Origin: a virus
Virus record (IMG/VR): IMGVR_UViG_3300047997_000006
Coordinates: 1 to 34,580 of that record
Direction: 5' to 3' (one strand)
DNA: 34,580 bases
Shown: positions 1 to 6,524 of the stretch, piece by piece
Layout: each line of letters starts with the position of its first letter
Numbering within the stretch: position 1 is the first letter of the stretch
Notes under the pieces: generated by a model
Databases searched by the model: none
Told to the model about the DNA's origin: nothing
The model's input: only the letters and a program-made list of their open reading frames with translations
Translations under genes and position numbers: made by a program

Positions 1-95
1 GAGGAAACTTCAAGCAGTATAATGATGAGCGTGTCAATAAGTTAAGAGATAAAATGTCTTATCAATTAATTCCTAGCGCAGAAAGTTGGAAATGA
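1..95 (+). CDS. C-terminal end of an unidentified gene (5' truncated)
   Basis: Only one plus-strand frame is open from the window edge (codons starting at base 3). It ends in TGA at 93-95 after about 30 residues that finish SAESWK. The stop overlaps the ATG of the next gene at 92, the same coupled arrangement seen throughout the window. The visible part is hydrophilic, with a run of charged residues (NDERVNKLRDK), and shows no motif. In T4-like cyanophages the genes upstream of the terminase large subunit are neck proteins and sometimes a small terminase subunit, so it could be one of these. That is positional inference only. Confidence 0.6.
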   Translation, partial: GNFKQYNDERVNKLRDKMSYQLIPSAESWK

Positions 96-298
96 ATTTA
101 TTATTACGTCCTTTAGATAATCCAGATGATCCTGTGTGGTCAGTAATTATTATGGTAATCCTTGCTGTGGTTGGTGCGGTTTATACCATCATATACATAC
201 TAGGAATAGATGAGAGGGAATCCCATGGGAGCATTGACACCACCAAGCAGGAAGAGTTGCTACAACTTCCGAGTGACGGAGATCAACCGTGTCCTTGA
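92..298 (+). CDS. Small single-pass membrane protein, function unknown
   Basis: This 68-residue protein starts at ATG 92, which overlaps the previous stop; an in-frame TTG at 86 is less likely. Residues about 15-39 form one strongly hydrophobic segment (VIIMVILAVVGAVYTIIYIL) preceded by an acidic loop and followed by a charged tail, so a single inner-membrane helix is predicted. Its last about 74 nt overlap the start of the thermonuclease-like gene in another frame. Nothing in the sequence gives a function. A late membrane protein near packaging genes could act in lysis or at the assembly site, but this is a guess. Confidence 0.65.
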   Translation: MNLLLRPLDNPDDPVWSVIIMVILAVVGAVYTIIYILGIDERESHGSIDTTKQEELLQLPSDGDQPCP

Positions 299-683
299 TG
301 GTGATACTATTGATGTTACTATCGACCTCGGGTTTGATTTATACAAGAAAGAAAGAGTTAGAGTTGCTGGAGTTGATACGCCAGAGAAGAGAACGAGAAA
401 TCTAGAGGAGAAAGCTCTTGGAATCGACGCAACCAACTGGCTCAAAGAAAAACTCGAAGGCACGTTGGCTGGTGATGATGAGTTGTCTGTTAGGACTGAA
501 CTTGTTGGTGGCACTGGCAAATATGGGCGTCTTCTGGGTTGGTTATACATCGGGGATGACACAGTGTCACTCAACGAACAAATGATCACAGAAGGTTATG
601 CTCACGCATACGATGGTGGCACCAAGGATATGAATTTAGAAGCACTACGAGAGATAAGGAGAAAACATGGAACCCTCATCTAA
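225..683 (+). CDS. Thermonuclease-like (SNase family) nuclease
   Basis: Residues about 14-150 match the staphylococcal-nuclease (OB-fold) family: a RVLDGDTIDV strand, then RVRVAGVDTPEKRTR carrying the metal-binding Asp and the Arg and Glu of the active site, and a later KYGRLLGWLYI strand. Family members cleave DNA or RNA with Ca2+. I chose ATG 225 because GAGAGG lies 7-8 nt upstream; ATG 210 in the same frame (five more residues) is also possible. No secretion signal is visible, so it probably acts inside the infected cell, plausibly in host DNA breakdown or DNA processing near packaging. The start overlaps the membrane protein gene and the end overlaps the next ORF. Confidence 0.85.
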   Translation: MGALTPPSRKSCYNFRVTEINRVLDGDTIDVTIDLGFDLYKKERVRVAGVDTPEKRTRNLEEKALGIDATNWLKEKLEGTLAGDDELSVRTELVGGTGKYGRLLGWLYIGDDTVSLNEQMITEGYAHAYDGGTKDMNLEALREIRRKHGTLI

Positions 684-873
684 AGAAAATGAATGGTATT
701 GTACCATGACATTAGGAATCGATGAAGTCCGATGTCTGTATGATCACTATGATTATTCAATTAAGATGTGGCCAGGTTCCCCTGCACGTCCTGCTGAAGA
801 ACAAGTTCTTCTGGATATAATGAAGAAGAGAATGTTTGCTATGATGGCAGAATACAATTTTACGGAAATGTAG
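667..873 (+). CDS. Conserved-looking small protein, function unknown
   Basis: A 68-residue protein starts at ATG 667 inside the end of the nuclease gene, with AGGAG about 6 nt upstream (656-661), so it is translationally coupled. It contains aromatic and acidic patches (WYCTMTLGIDEVRCLYDHYDY), a WPGSPARPAEEQ turn and a C-terminal amphipathic helix. There is no recognisable catalytic motif. The composition and the conserved-looking WPGSPARP segment resemble small proteins of T4-like cyanophages, but I cannot assign a role. Confidence 0.7.
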   Translation: MEPSSKENEWYCTMTLGIDEVRCLYDHYDYSIKMWPGSPARPAEEQVLLDIMKKRMFAMMAEYNFTEM

Positions 874-924
874 ACAATACACAAATTGTTAGTATTCTTT
901 ACACGATTTTTACCTACATAGTCC

Positions 925-930
925 TATAAT
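925..930 (+). promoter_or_regulatory. Possible -10 box upstream of the 954 gene
   Basis: A perfect TATAAT lies 24 nt before ATG 954 in an 80-nt AT-rich gap. No convincing -35 element sits 16-18 nt upstream. Support is weak and rests on the box and its position only. Confidence 0.3.
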
Positions 931-953
931 ACTTTGTAGCGTAGTGTAACACA

Positions 954-1175
954 ATGCTCGGACTCTATGTATTAATCACTTGTTTTATTCTACTTGTAGC
1001 ATATGCAGGTATGGAAGAAACGGTGCGTCTATTCGCGTACATTGATCTAGTAATTAGATATCAATGGGTTAAATTTAGAATGTTTATGATGAGGCGTAAA
1101 TTAGAACAACAACTCATAAAGGATCTACCTGATTACAATAAACTCATAAAGGAATTAAAAGATGACCAACGATAA
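954..1175 (+). CDS. Small N-terminally anchored membrane protein
   Basis: This 73-residue protein begins with a hydrophobic stretch (residues 1-19, LGLYVLITCFILLVAYAG), followed by a strongly basic, helix-prone region (VKFRMFMMRRKLEQQLIKDL). That is the layout of an N-terminal signal anchor with a cytoplasmic coiled tail. It overlaps the next gene by 14 nt (ATG 1162). It follows an 80-nt gap holding a possible -10 box. The function is unknown. Confidence 0.65.
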   Translation: MLGLYVLITCFILLVAYAGMEETVRLFAYIDLVIRYQWVKFRMFMMRRKLEQQLIKDLPDYNKLIKELKDDQR

Positions 1176-1461
1176 GGAACTGTCGGATCTCAAAATTGAG
1201 AGAAAAGAATGTCCTAAATGTGGTGCTGCTTGGATTAACGGCAAACATGTGTTTAGAGGTACTGCTGCCTCTTACGACAAGAGTGAACTAGACCTAGCTG
1301 GTTTGGTTTGCAATAAACTAGGTGACGAAACATGCATCAATCCTAGGAAAGGACAAGATGGTGGAACTACCTGGGAATATAGGTCTGGATACATTGATGG
1401 TGTGTACTCCGCAAAGAAAAAATCAATGGAAGAAATGCGTGATCAATTTGGAGATCTCTAA
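1162..1461 (+). CDS. Cysteine-containing small protein, possible zinc ribbon
   Basis: A 99-residue protein starts inside the end of the previous gene. Residues 17-20 are CPKC, a typical zinc knuckle. Two further cysteines (in LVCNKLGDETC, near residues 50 and 58) could complete a four-Cys site, although the spacing is not that of a standard ribbon. The C-terminal third is charged and helical. It lies directly upstream of the terminase gene, whose late promoter overlaps its stop codon. No function can be assigned. Confidence 0.7.
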   Translation: MTNDKELSDLKIERKECPKCGAAWINGKHVFRGTAASYDKSELDLAGLVCNKLGDETCINPRKGQDGGTTWEYRSGYIDGVYSAKKKSMEEMRDQFGDL

Positions 1462-1464
1462 ATA
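1458..1464 (+). promoter_or_regulatory. Late promoter box (CTAAATA) for the terminase gene
   Basis: CTAAATA matches the T4-type late -10 core (TATAAATA) and recurs before many structural genes here. It overlaps the end of the upstream ORF and lies 22 nt before ATG 1487. Two ACTAGT hexamers (1464-1469 and 1475-1480) follow it and could form a short hairpin in the leader. Confidence 0.6.
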
Positions 1465-1486
1465 CTAGTGGTGAACTAGTTTTCTT

Positions 1487-3136
1487 ATGGCAACCGATCA
1501 GATTTATCTTGGTAATCCGCTTCTAAAAAAAGCAAATGTCAAGCAAGACTTTACCAAAGAACAAATTGCAGAGTATGTAAAGTGTGCTCAAGATCCAATA
1601 TACTTTACAAAAAACTATGTAAAAATTGTTTCTCTTGATGAAGGTCTGGTGCCATTTAAGATGTGGGACTTCCAAGAGGAGTTAATTAAAAAATTTCATA
1701 GAAGTAGATTCAACATTGCGAAGCTACCTCGTCAGACTGGAAAGTCTACGACGGTGGTTTCGTATTTGTTGCATTATGCGTTGTTCAACGATAGCGTAAA
1801 CATTGGTATCCTTGCTAACAAAGCAAGTACGGCAAGAGATCTACTTGGTAGATTACAAACAGCATATGAGAATCTACCGAAGTGGATTCAACAGGGTGTG
1901 GTATCATGGAACAAAGGTTCTATGGAGTTGGAGAATGGCAGTAAGATATTGGCAGCTTCTACATCTGCAAGTGCTGTCCGAGGTATGTCGTTTAACATCA
2001 TCTTCCTCGATGAGTTTGCGTTCGTACCAAACCATATTGCAGAGTCGTTCTTTGCCTCTGTTTATCCTACTATTACTTCTGGTAAGTCAACGAAAGTAAT
2101 TATCATCTCTACCCCACAGGGTATGAACCACTTCTATAAGTTGTGGACTGATGCACAGAATGATAGGAATGGATATACCTGGCATGAGGTACACTGGTCG
2201 CAGGTGCCTGGACGTGATGAGAACTGGAAAGCAGAAACAATTAAGAACACGTCCGAGAGACAGTTCACACAGGAGTTTGAGTGTGAATTTCTTGGATCTG
2301 TTGACACACTAATCTCTGCTGCTAAACTGCGAGCACTGACTTTTATTGATCCCATCTCTACAAACAAGGGACTTGACATCTATGAAAAACCAACAACCAA
2401 CGGGGAATATATTATTACGGTGGATGTTTCTCGCGGTATTGGGGGAGATTACTCTGCTTTCATTGTTTACGATATTACTACAGTTCCATATAGGATAGTA
2501 GCAAAGTATAGGAACAATGAAATCAAACCGATGTTGTTTCCCAATGTCATTAATGATGTTGCCAGAGGATATAATAATGCATGGGTTATGTGTGAGGTAA
2601 ACGACGTAGGGGACTCTGTGGCGTCGATTCTAAATTATGACCTTGAGTATCCTAATGTGCTTATGTGTGCCATGAGAGGGCGAGCAGGGCAGATTGTAGG
2701 GCATGGATTTTCTGGATCTAAAACACAGCTTGGTGTCAAGATGAGTGTCACCGTGAAGAAGGTTGGTTGTGCTAACCTCAAACAAATTATTGAAGATGAC
2801 AAACTTATCTTTAATGACTACGAAATTATATCAGAACTTACCACGTTCATTCAGAAGAAGCAATCCTTTGAAGCTGATGAAGGATTCCATGATGACTTGG
2901 TAATGTGTATGGTAATCTTTGCTTGGTTAGTCCAACAAGATTACTTCAAAGAACTTACTGATAACGATGTTCGTAAACGTATCTACGATGAACAAAAGAA
3001 TCAGATCGAACAAGACATGGCACCATTCGGATTTATTACCACAGGTCTAGAAGGTGATGAAGGATTTGTAGAAGATGGATCTCATTGGGAGTATGGTGAT
3101 ACACAGGAAGATGTATCATACATGTGGAGTATCTAA
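1487..3136 (+). CDS. gp17: Terminase large subunit (packaging ATPase/nuclease)
   Basis: This 549-residue protein has both domains of a T4 gp17-type terminase. The N-terminal ATPase shows a Walker A (RQTGKST, residues 82-88), Walker B FLDEF (D175, E176) and a coupling motif STPQG. The C-terminal RNase H-like nuclease shows D313 in VDVSRG, E370 in CEVNDVGDS and D469/D470 in FHDDLV, giving the acidic triad. T4 gp17 is somewhat longer (610). The protein docks on the portal, drives DNA into the prohead and cuts concatemers. It is expected to be expressed from the CTAAATA box at 1458. Its stop shares one base with the next start. Confidence 0.97.
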   Translation: MATDQIYLGNPLLKKANVKQDFTKEQIAEYVKCAQDPIYFTKNYVKIVSLDEGLVPFKMWDFQEELIKKFHRSRFNIAKLPRQTGKSTTVVSYLLHYALFNDSVNIGILANKASTARDLLGRLQTAYENLPKWIQQGVVSWNKGSMELENGSKILAASTSASAVRGMSFNIIFLDEFAFVPNHIAESFFASVYPTITSGKSTKVIIISTPQGMNHFYKLWTDAQNDRNGYTWHEVHWSQVPGRDENWKAETIKNTSERQFTQEFECEFLGSVDTLISAAKLRALTFIDPISTNKGLDIYEKPTTNGEYIITVDVSRGIGGDYSAFIVYDITTVPYRIVAKYRNNEIKPMLFPNVINDVARGYNNAWVMCEVNDVGDSVASILNYDLEYPNVLMCAMRGRAGQIVGHGFSGSKTQLGVKMSVTVKKVGCANLKQIIEDDKLIFNDYEIISELTTFIQKKQSFEADEGFHDDLVMCMVIFAWLVQQDYFKELTDNDVRKRIYDEQKNQIEQDMAPFGFITTGLEGDEGFVEDGSHWEYGDTQEDVSYMWSI

Positions 3137-3354
3137 TGAACGTAGAAGATATGTTCGATCTAGGTACTGTTCTTTTCCAACAAAGAAAGTGTAGAGCTTG
3201 TGGAAAAACTAAAGATTTAACTACAGATTTCTATAGGTCTAGACCAGACAGGACATCTTTGTCTGCGTGGTCCTATGAATGTAAGGACTGTACCAAACAA
3301 AGAGTAACGAATAAAAGAAGAAAATATAAGGAAGATATCTATCCAGACTGGTAA
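3136..3354 (+). CDS. Zinc-ribbon miniprotein (endonuclease VII-like Zn site)
   Basis: ATG 3136 overlaps the terminase TAA and has GGAG 5 nt upstream; an in-frame GTG at 3124 is less likely. The 72-residue product has a CRACGKTKDLTTDFY knuckle and a second CKDC about 30 residues later, followed by a basic tail (KQRVTNKRRKYKED). CxxC-K-x-L-xx-FY...CxxC is the zinc-binding arrangement found at the start of many phage endonuclease VII/HNH proteins. The catalytic HNH part is absent here, so this is either a stand-alone zinc-binding nucleic-acid protein or the remnant of an endonuclease. Confidence 0.75.
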   Translation: MNVEDMFDLGTVLFQQRKCRACGKTKDLTTDFYRSRPDRTSLSAWSYECKDCTKQRVTNKRRKYKEDIYPDW

Positions 3355-3395
3355 AGGGTTCGTGCATTGTTTCCCCACTTGAACTTTCCAAAAAT

Positions 3396-3402
3396 CTAAA
3401 TA
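3396..3402 (+). promoter_or_regulatory. Late promoter box (CTAAATA) for the sheath gene
   Basis: CTAAATA lies 37 nt upstream of ATG 3440 in an 85-nt gap. A strong Shine-Dalgarno, AAGGAG (3427-3432), precedes the start. The box matches those before the other structural genes. Confidence 0.65.
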
Positions 3403-3439
3403 CCTATAGATCAAATTTGGTTACTCAAGGAGAAAATAC

Positions 3440-5866
3440 ATGGCAAGTCAAGTCTCGCCTGGAATTAGATTAAGAGAGCGTGACCTATCTAATGCTGTTG
3501 TCGTAGGTGCATCGGAGATTACCGCTGCTCACGCATCAACTTTCCGTAAAGGTCCGATCGGAAAGGTAGTGAATATTTCATCACAGAAAGAATTAATTTC
3601 AGTTTTCGGTGCTCCCACCGACGCAAACGCCGAGGACTTTTTCGTAGCATCGGAATTCCTAGGATACGGCGGTCGCCTAGCAGTCGTTCGTGCTGCTACT
3701 GGCGTAAATAGTGCATCCGTAGCTGGCGGCACAGTTGTAGTCAAGAATGACGATGACTGGGCAGCAGGTAATGGTGCAGGCAACATGCTAGTTGCAAGAA
3801 CACCTGGTACATATGGCAACGCACTTAAAATTGTTACTGTTGACCGTGGTGCTGACCAGCTGGCAACATTGACCGCAGCACCTGCAGGACTCGCTGTTGG
3901 TGATACAGTCACGTTCACTGGTGGTAAGAAAGCAGTCGTATACGGATGGGATGCTGGAACACTTACTGCTTCACTAATTCTGGATGATCCTAACACCAGA
4001 CTAACAACTGCTGATAGCATCGACACACCTGATACTGGTGTTGTTTCAGGTCTTACTGCAGTCACCGCTGGTGGTACTCTTTATGAGACCGCATCTGCTG
4101 TTGCAACATCTGGTGGATCTGGTACTGGACTTACCCTAGACCTCACAGTTTCTGCAGGTCTTCCTCTAACACTAAATGGTGGTGCTGGTGGTTCTTCCTA
4201 CGTTACAGCAACTGCTCAAGCAACCACAACTAATGGTACTGGTAGTGGACTCACTGTTGATATCACAGCTGCTGGCGGTTCTATCGTTTCTCTCGCAATC
4301 AATGCCCCAGGTAGTGGTTATGCAGTAGGAGACACGATCACCGTTGCTGGTGGTGGTAACGACGGTGGCGGTTCTATCGCTACTGTACGTGGTGGCGTTA
4401 CTAGCGTTGCCGTAGCAGCAGGTGGATCTGGATACGTTAGTGGCGATACAATCACAATTGCTGGCGGTGGCGCAGACGCAACCGTCGATATTGCATCCGT
4501 AACTGATACTGCAATCACAATCACTACAGTCAAAGATTGGTACACCAACACTCTAATCCCTGGCACAAGTCTAACACTTGGTGCTATCGGTCCTCGTCCT
4601 GGTACTTCCCAGTTCGCTGCTGACAGAGGTGTTTCTTTTGACGAAATGCACTTCGCAGTTATTGATGCTGATGGATCAATTTCTGGCGCAGCAAATACTG
4701 TACTAGAAAGAGTTCTGTTTGTTTCCAAACTGTCTGACGGTAGAAACACTGAAGGCGCTGCTAACTTCTACAGAGATGTAATCGAACAGCAATCAAGCTT
4801 CTTCTTTAACGGCACAGTAATTCCTGCTGGAACACAACCTGCATCTGCTGGTGGTGGTACTTCACTAGATCAACCTTCTGCATCTTCTGCTGGCAAGTTG
4901 CTCCTAGTTGGCGCAAAAGCATGGACCCTAACTGGTGGTGCTGACGACTACGTATACACCCCTGCTGAAATTGAAGCAGCATTTGATGAGTTCTCTGATA
5001 CAGAACTAGTTCCTAACCTGAACTTTGTTCTAATGGGTGGTTCGCTCGCTACCGAAACTGACACCAAAGCAAAAGCAAATAAGGTTATCAGTATCGCAGC
5101 AGCAAGAAAGGATTGCATCGCATTCGTTTCTCCACACAAAGGCAACCAAGTTGGAACTGCTGGCGCACTAACTGCGATCCAGCAAAGAGAGAACACTCTC
5201 AACTTCTTTAACGGCATGACTTCTACGTCATACGCTGTATTTGATAGCGGTTACAAGTATTTCTACGACCGCTTCAATGACAAGTATCGCTACATTCCTT
5301 GCAATGGCGATATCGCTGGTCTGTGTGTTGCTACTAGTAGCCTCCTCGATGACTGGTATTCCCCTGCTGGTGTCAACAGAGGTTCCCTCCGTAACGCTAT
5401 CAAACTAGCATACAATCCAAGCAAGGCAGACAGAGACGAACTTTATCAGTCCAGAGTCAACCCTGTTGTTGTATTCCCTGGTAGTGGCGTCACTCTGTTT
5501 GGCGACAAGACTGCACTTGCATCACCTTCTTCCTTCGATCGTATTAACGTTCGTCGCCTCTTCCTCAATGTTGAGAAGAGAATTGGAGATCTTGCCAAGA
5601 CAGTTCTATTTGAGCAAAACGATGCGACAACCCGTTCTTCATTCCTAGCAGCTGCAAGCAGCTACATGTCCGAAGTTCAGGCACGTCGTGGCGTAACTGA
5701 TTTCCTCGTGGTATGTGATGAGTCCAATAACACCCCTGACGTAATTGATCGTAACGAGTTTGTTGCAGAACTATTCCTGAAACCAACTCGCTCTATTAAC
5801 TACATCACAGTTACATTCACAGCAACGAAGACTGGCGTCTCGTTCTCTGAAGTAGTCGGTTCCTGA
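3440..5866 (+). CDS. gp18: Contractile tail sheath protein with a glycine-rich inserted domain
   Basis: The N-terminus (VSPGIRLRERDLSN), the GPIGKV...FGAP region and the C-terminal domain (GDKTALASPSSFDRINVRRLFLNVEKRI, then FVAELFLKPTRSINYITVTF) identify a T4-type sheath subunit. At 808 residues it is longer than T4 gp18 (659). The extra length lies largely at residues about 115-385, which are rich in Gly, Ala, Thr and Val. Two GSGYxxGDTIT units are seen there, with GSGY at 291-294 and 329-332, as well as paired GTGLTLDLT/GSGLTVDIT segments. The insert probably forms beta-rich surface domains on the outside of the sheath. Expression is late, with a strong SD. Confidence 0.95.
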   Translation: MASQVSPGIRLRERDLSNAVVVGASEITAAHASTFRKGPIGKVVNISSQKELISVFGAPTDANAEDFFVASEFLGYGGRLAVVRAATGVNSASVAGGTVVVKNDDDWAAGNGAGNMLVARTPGTYGNALKIVTVDRGADQLATLTAAPAGLAVGDTVTFTGGKKAVVYGWDAGTLTASLILDDPNTRLTTADSIDTPDTGVVSGLTAVTAGGTLYETASAVATSGGSGTGLTLDLTVSAGLPLTLNGGAGGSSYVTATAQATTTNGTGSGLTVDITAAGGSIVSLAINAPGSGYAVGDTITVAGGGNDGGGSIATVRGGVTSVAVAAGGSGYVSGDTITIAGGGADATVDIASVTDTAITITTVKDWYTNTLIPGTSLTLGAIGPRPGTSQFAADRGVSFDEMHFAVIDADGSISGAANTVLERVLFVSKLSDGRNTEGAANFYRDVIEQQSSFFFNGTVIPAGTQPASAGGGTSLDQPSASSAGKLLLVGAKAWTLTGGADDYVYTPAEIEAAFDEFSDTELVPNLNFVLMGGSLATETDTKAKANKVISIAAARKDCIAFVSPHKGNQVGTAGALTAIQQRENTLNFFNGMTSTSYAVFDSGYKYFYDRFNDKYRYIPCNGDIAGLCVATSSLLDDWYSPAGVNRGSLRNAIKLAYNPSKADRDELYQSRVNPVVVFPGSGVTLFGDKTALASPSSFDRINVRRLFLNVEKRIGDLAKTVLFEQNDATTRSSFLAAASSYMSEVQARRGVTDFLVVCDESNNTPDVIDRNEFVAELFLKPTRSINYITVTFTATKTGVSFSEVVGS

Positions 5867-5891
5867 TCAAATATCCATAGAGGCAAAAACA

Positions 5892-6476
5892 ATGGCTGGT
5901 ATTAATTCTTTTATTTCAAAAATTGGTGAAGGCGTCAAGCCTAATATGTTTATGGTGAAGATTCCTTTCCCAGGTGGACAGGAAGATGCAGATGTAAATC
6001 TACTCTGCAAATCCACAGCACTCCCAGCATCTAACCTGGGAGTGATTGAGGTTCCTTTCAGAGGAAGAACAGTTAAGATCGTTGGTGATCGTACATTCGA
6101 CACCTGGTCTGCAACCTTCTTCAATGATAAGGAAATGAAGATCCGTGGTAAGTTTGAGACTTGGTTGGCTTCGATGAACGCTCACGAAGCTAACAATGCA
6201 CCTCTCTTCACACCTAGTGAAGCAGATCCTGGTTACATGAAGAAGATGATTGTCCAACAATTGAGAAAGGACAGCAACCCAACCAATGACGATGGTACTG
6301 GCGCAACAATTCTTCGCCAGTATGACCTCCACTATGCATTCCCAACTAGCATCTCCCAGATCGATCTTGCTTATGACAGCAACGATCAGATTGAAGAGTT
6401 CACAGTTGAGTTCCAGTATTCTTACTGGACAGCAACGTCTGGAGAGAAAGCGTTCAGTTCAGATGTAAAGGGATGA
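5892..6476 (+). CDS. gp19: Tail tube protein
   Basis: This 194-residue protein follows the sheath gene, as in T4 (gp19, 163 residues). It has the tube beta-barrel pattern: an N-terminal helix (INSFISKIGEGVKP), a strand FMVKIPF, CKSTALPASNLGVIEVPFRGR, then TFDTWSATFFNDKEMK and a helix KFETWLASMN. A strand region near the C-terminus (IDLAYDSNDQIEEFTVEFQYSYW) closes the barrel. Hexameric rings stack to form the channel for DNA ejection. It is separated from gp18 by only 25 nt and is probably co-transcribed. A second protein with the same pattern is encoded at 12533. Confidence 0.93.
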   Translation: MAGINSFISKIGEGVKPNMFMVKIPFPGGQEDADVNLLCKSTALPASNLGVIEVPFRGRTVKIVGDRTFDTWSATFFNDKEMKIRGKFETWLASMNAHEANNAPLFTPSEADPGYMKKMIVQQLRKDSNPTNDDGTGATILRQYDLHYAFPTSISQIDLAYDSNDQIEEFTVEFQYSYWTATSGEKAFSSDVKG

Positions 6477-6483
6477 TTTTCTG

Positions 6484-6507
6484 ACCTGATAAATAGTATT
6501 ATCAGGT
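6484..6507 (+). promoter_or_regulatory. Late promoter box inside a perfect hairpin, upstream of portal gene
   Basis: ACCTGATAA (6484-6492) and TTATCAGGT (6499-6507) form a perfect 9-bp inverted repeat with a 6-nt loop. The late-type box ATAAATA (6489-6495) spans the left arm and loop. ATG 6525 follows 29 nt after the box. There is no T-run, so this is not a normal intrinsic terminator. Confidence 0.6.
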
Positions 6508-6524
6508 AATCAGATCGATTAATT

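Noticed and set aside
4255-4500. Sheath repeats as a DNA-level tandem repeat
   Set aside because: The repetition is visible in the protein pattern, but codons differ between units and no exact DNA repeat of useful length was seen.
3529-4749. Long minus-strand open frames opposite the sheath gene
   Set aside because: They lie opposite a Gly/Ala/Thr/Val-rich coding region whose codon bias removes stops on the other strand. Their products are low-complexity Ser/Pro/Val sequences without motifs, and the plus-strand gene is certain.
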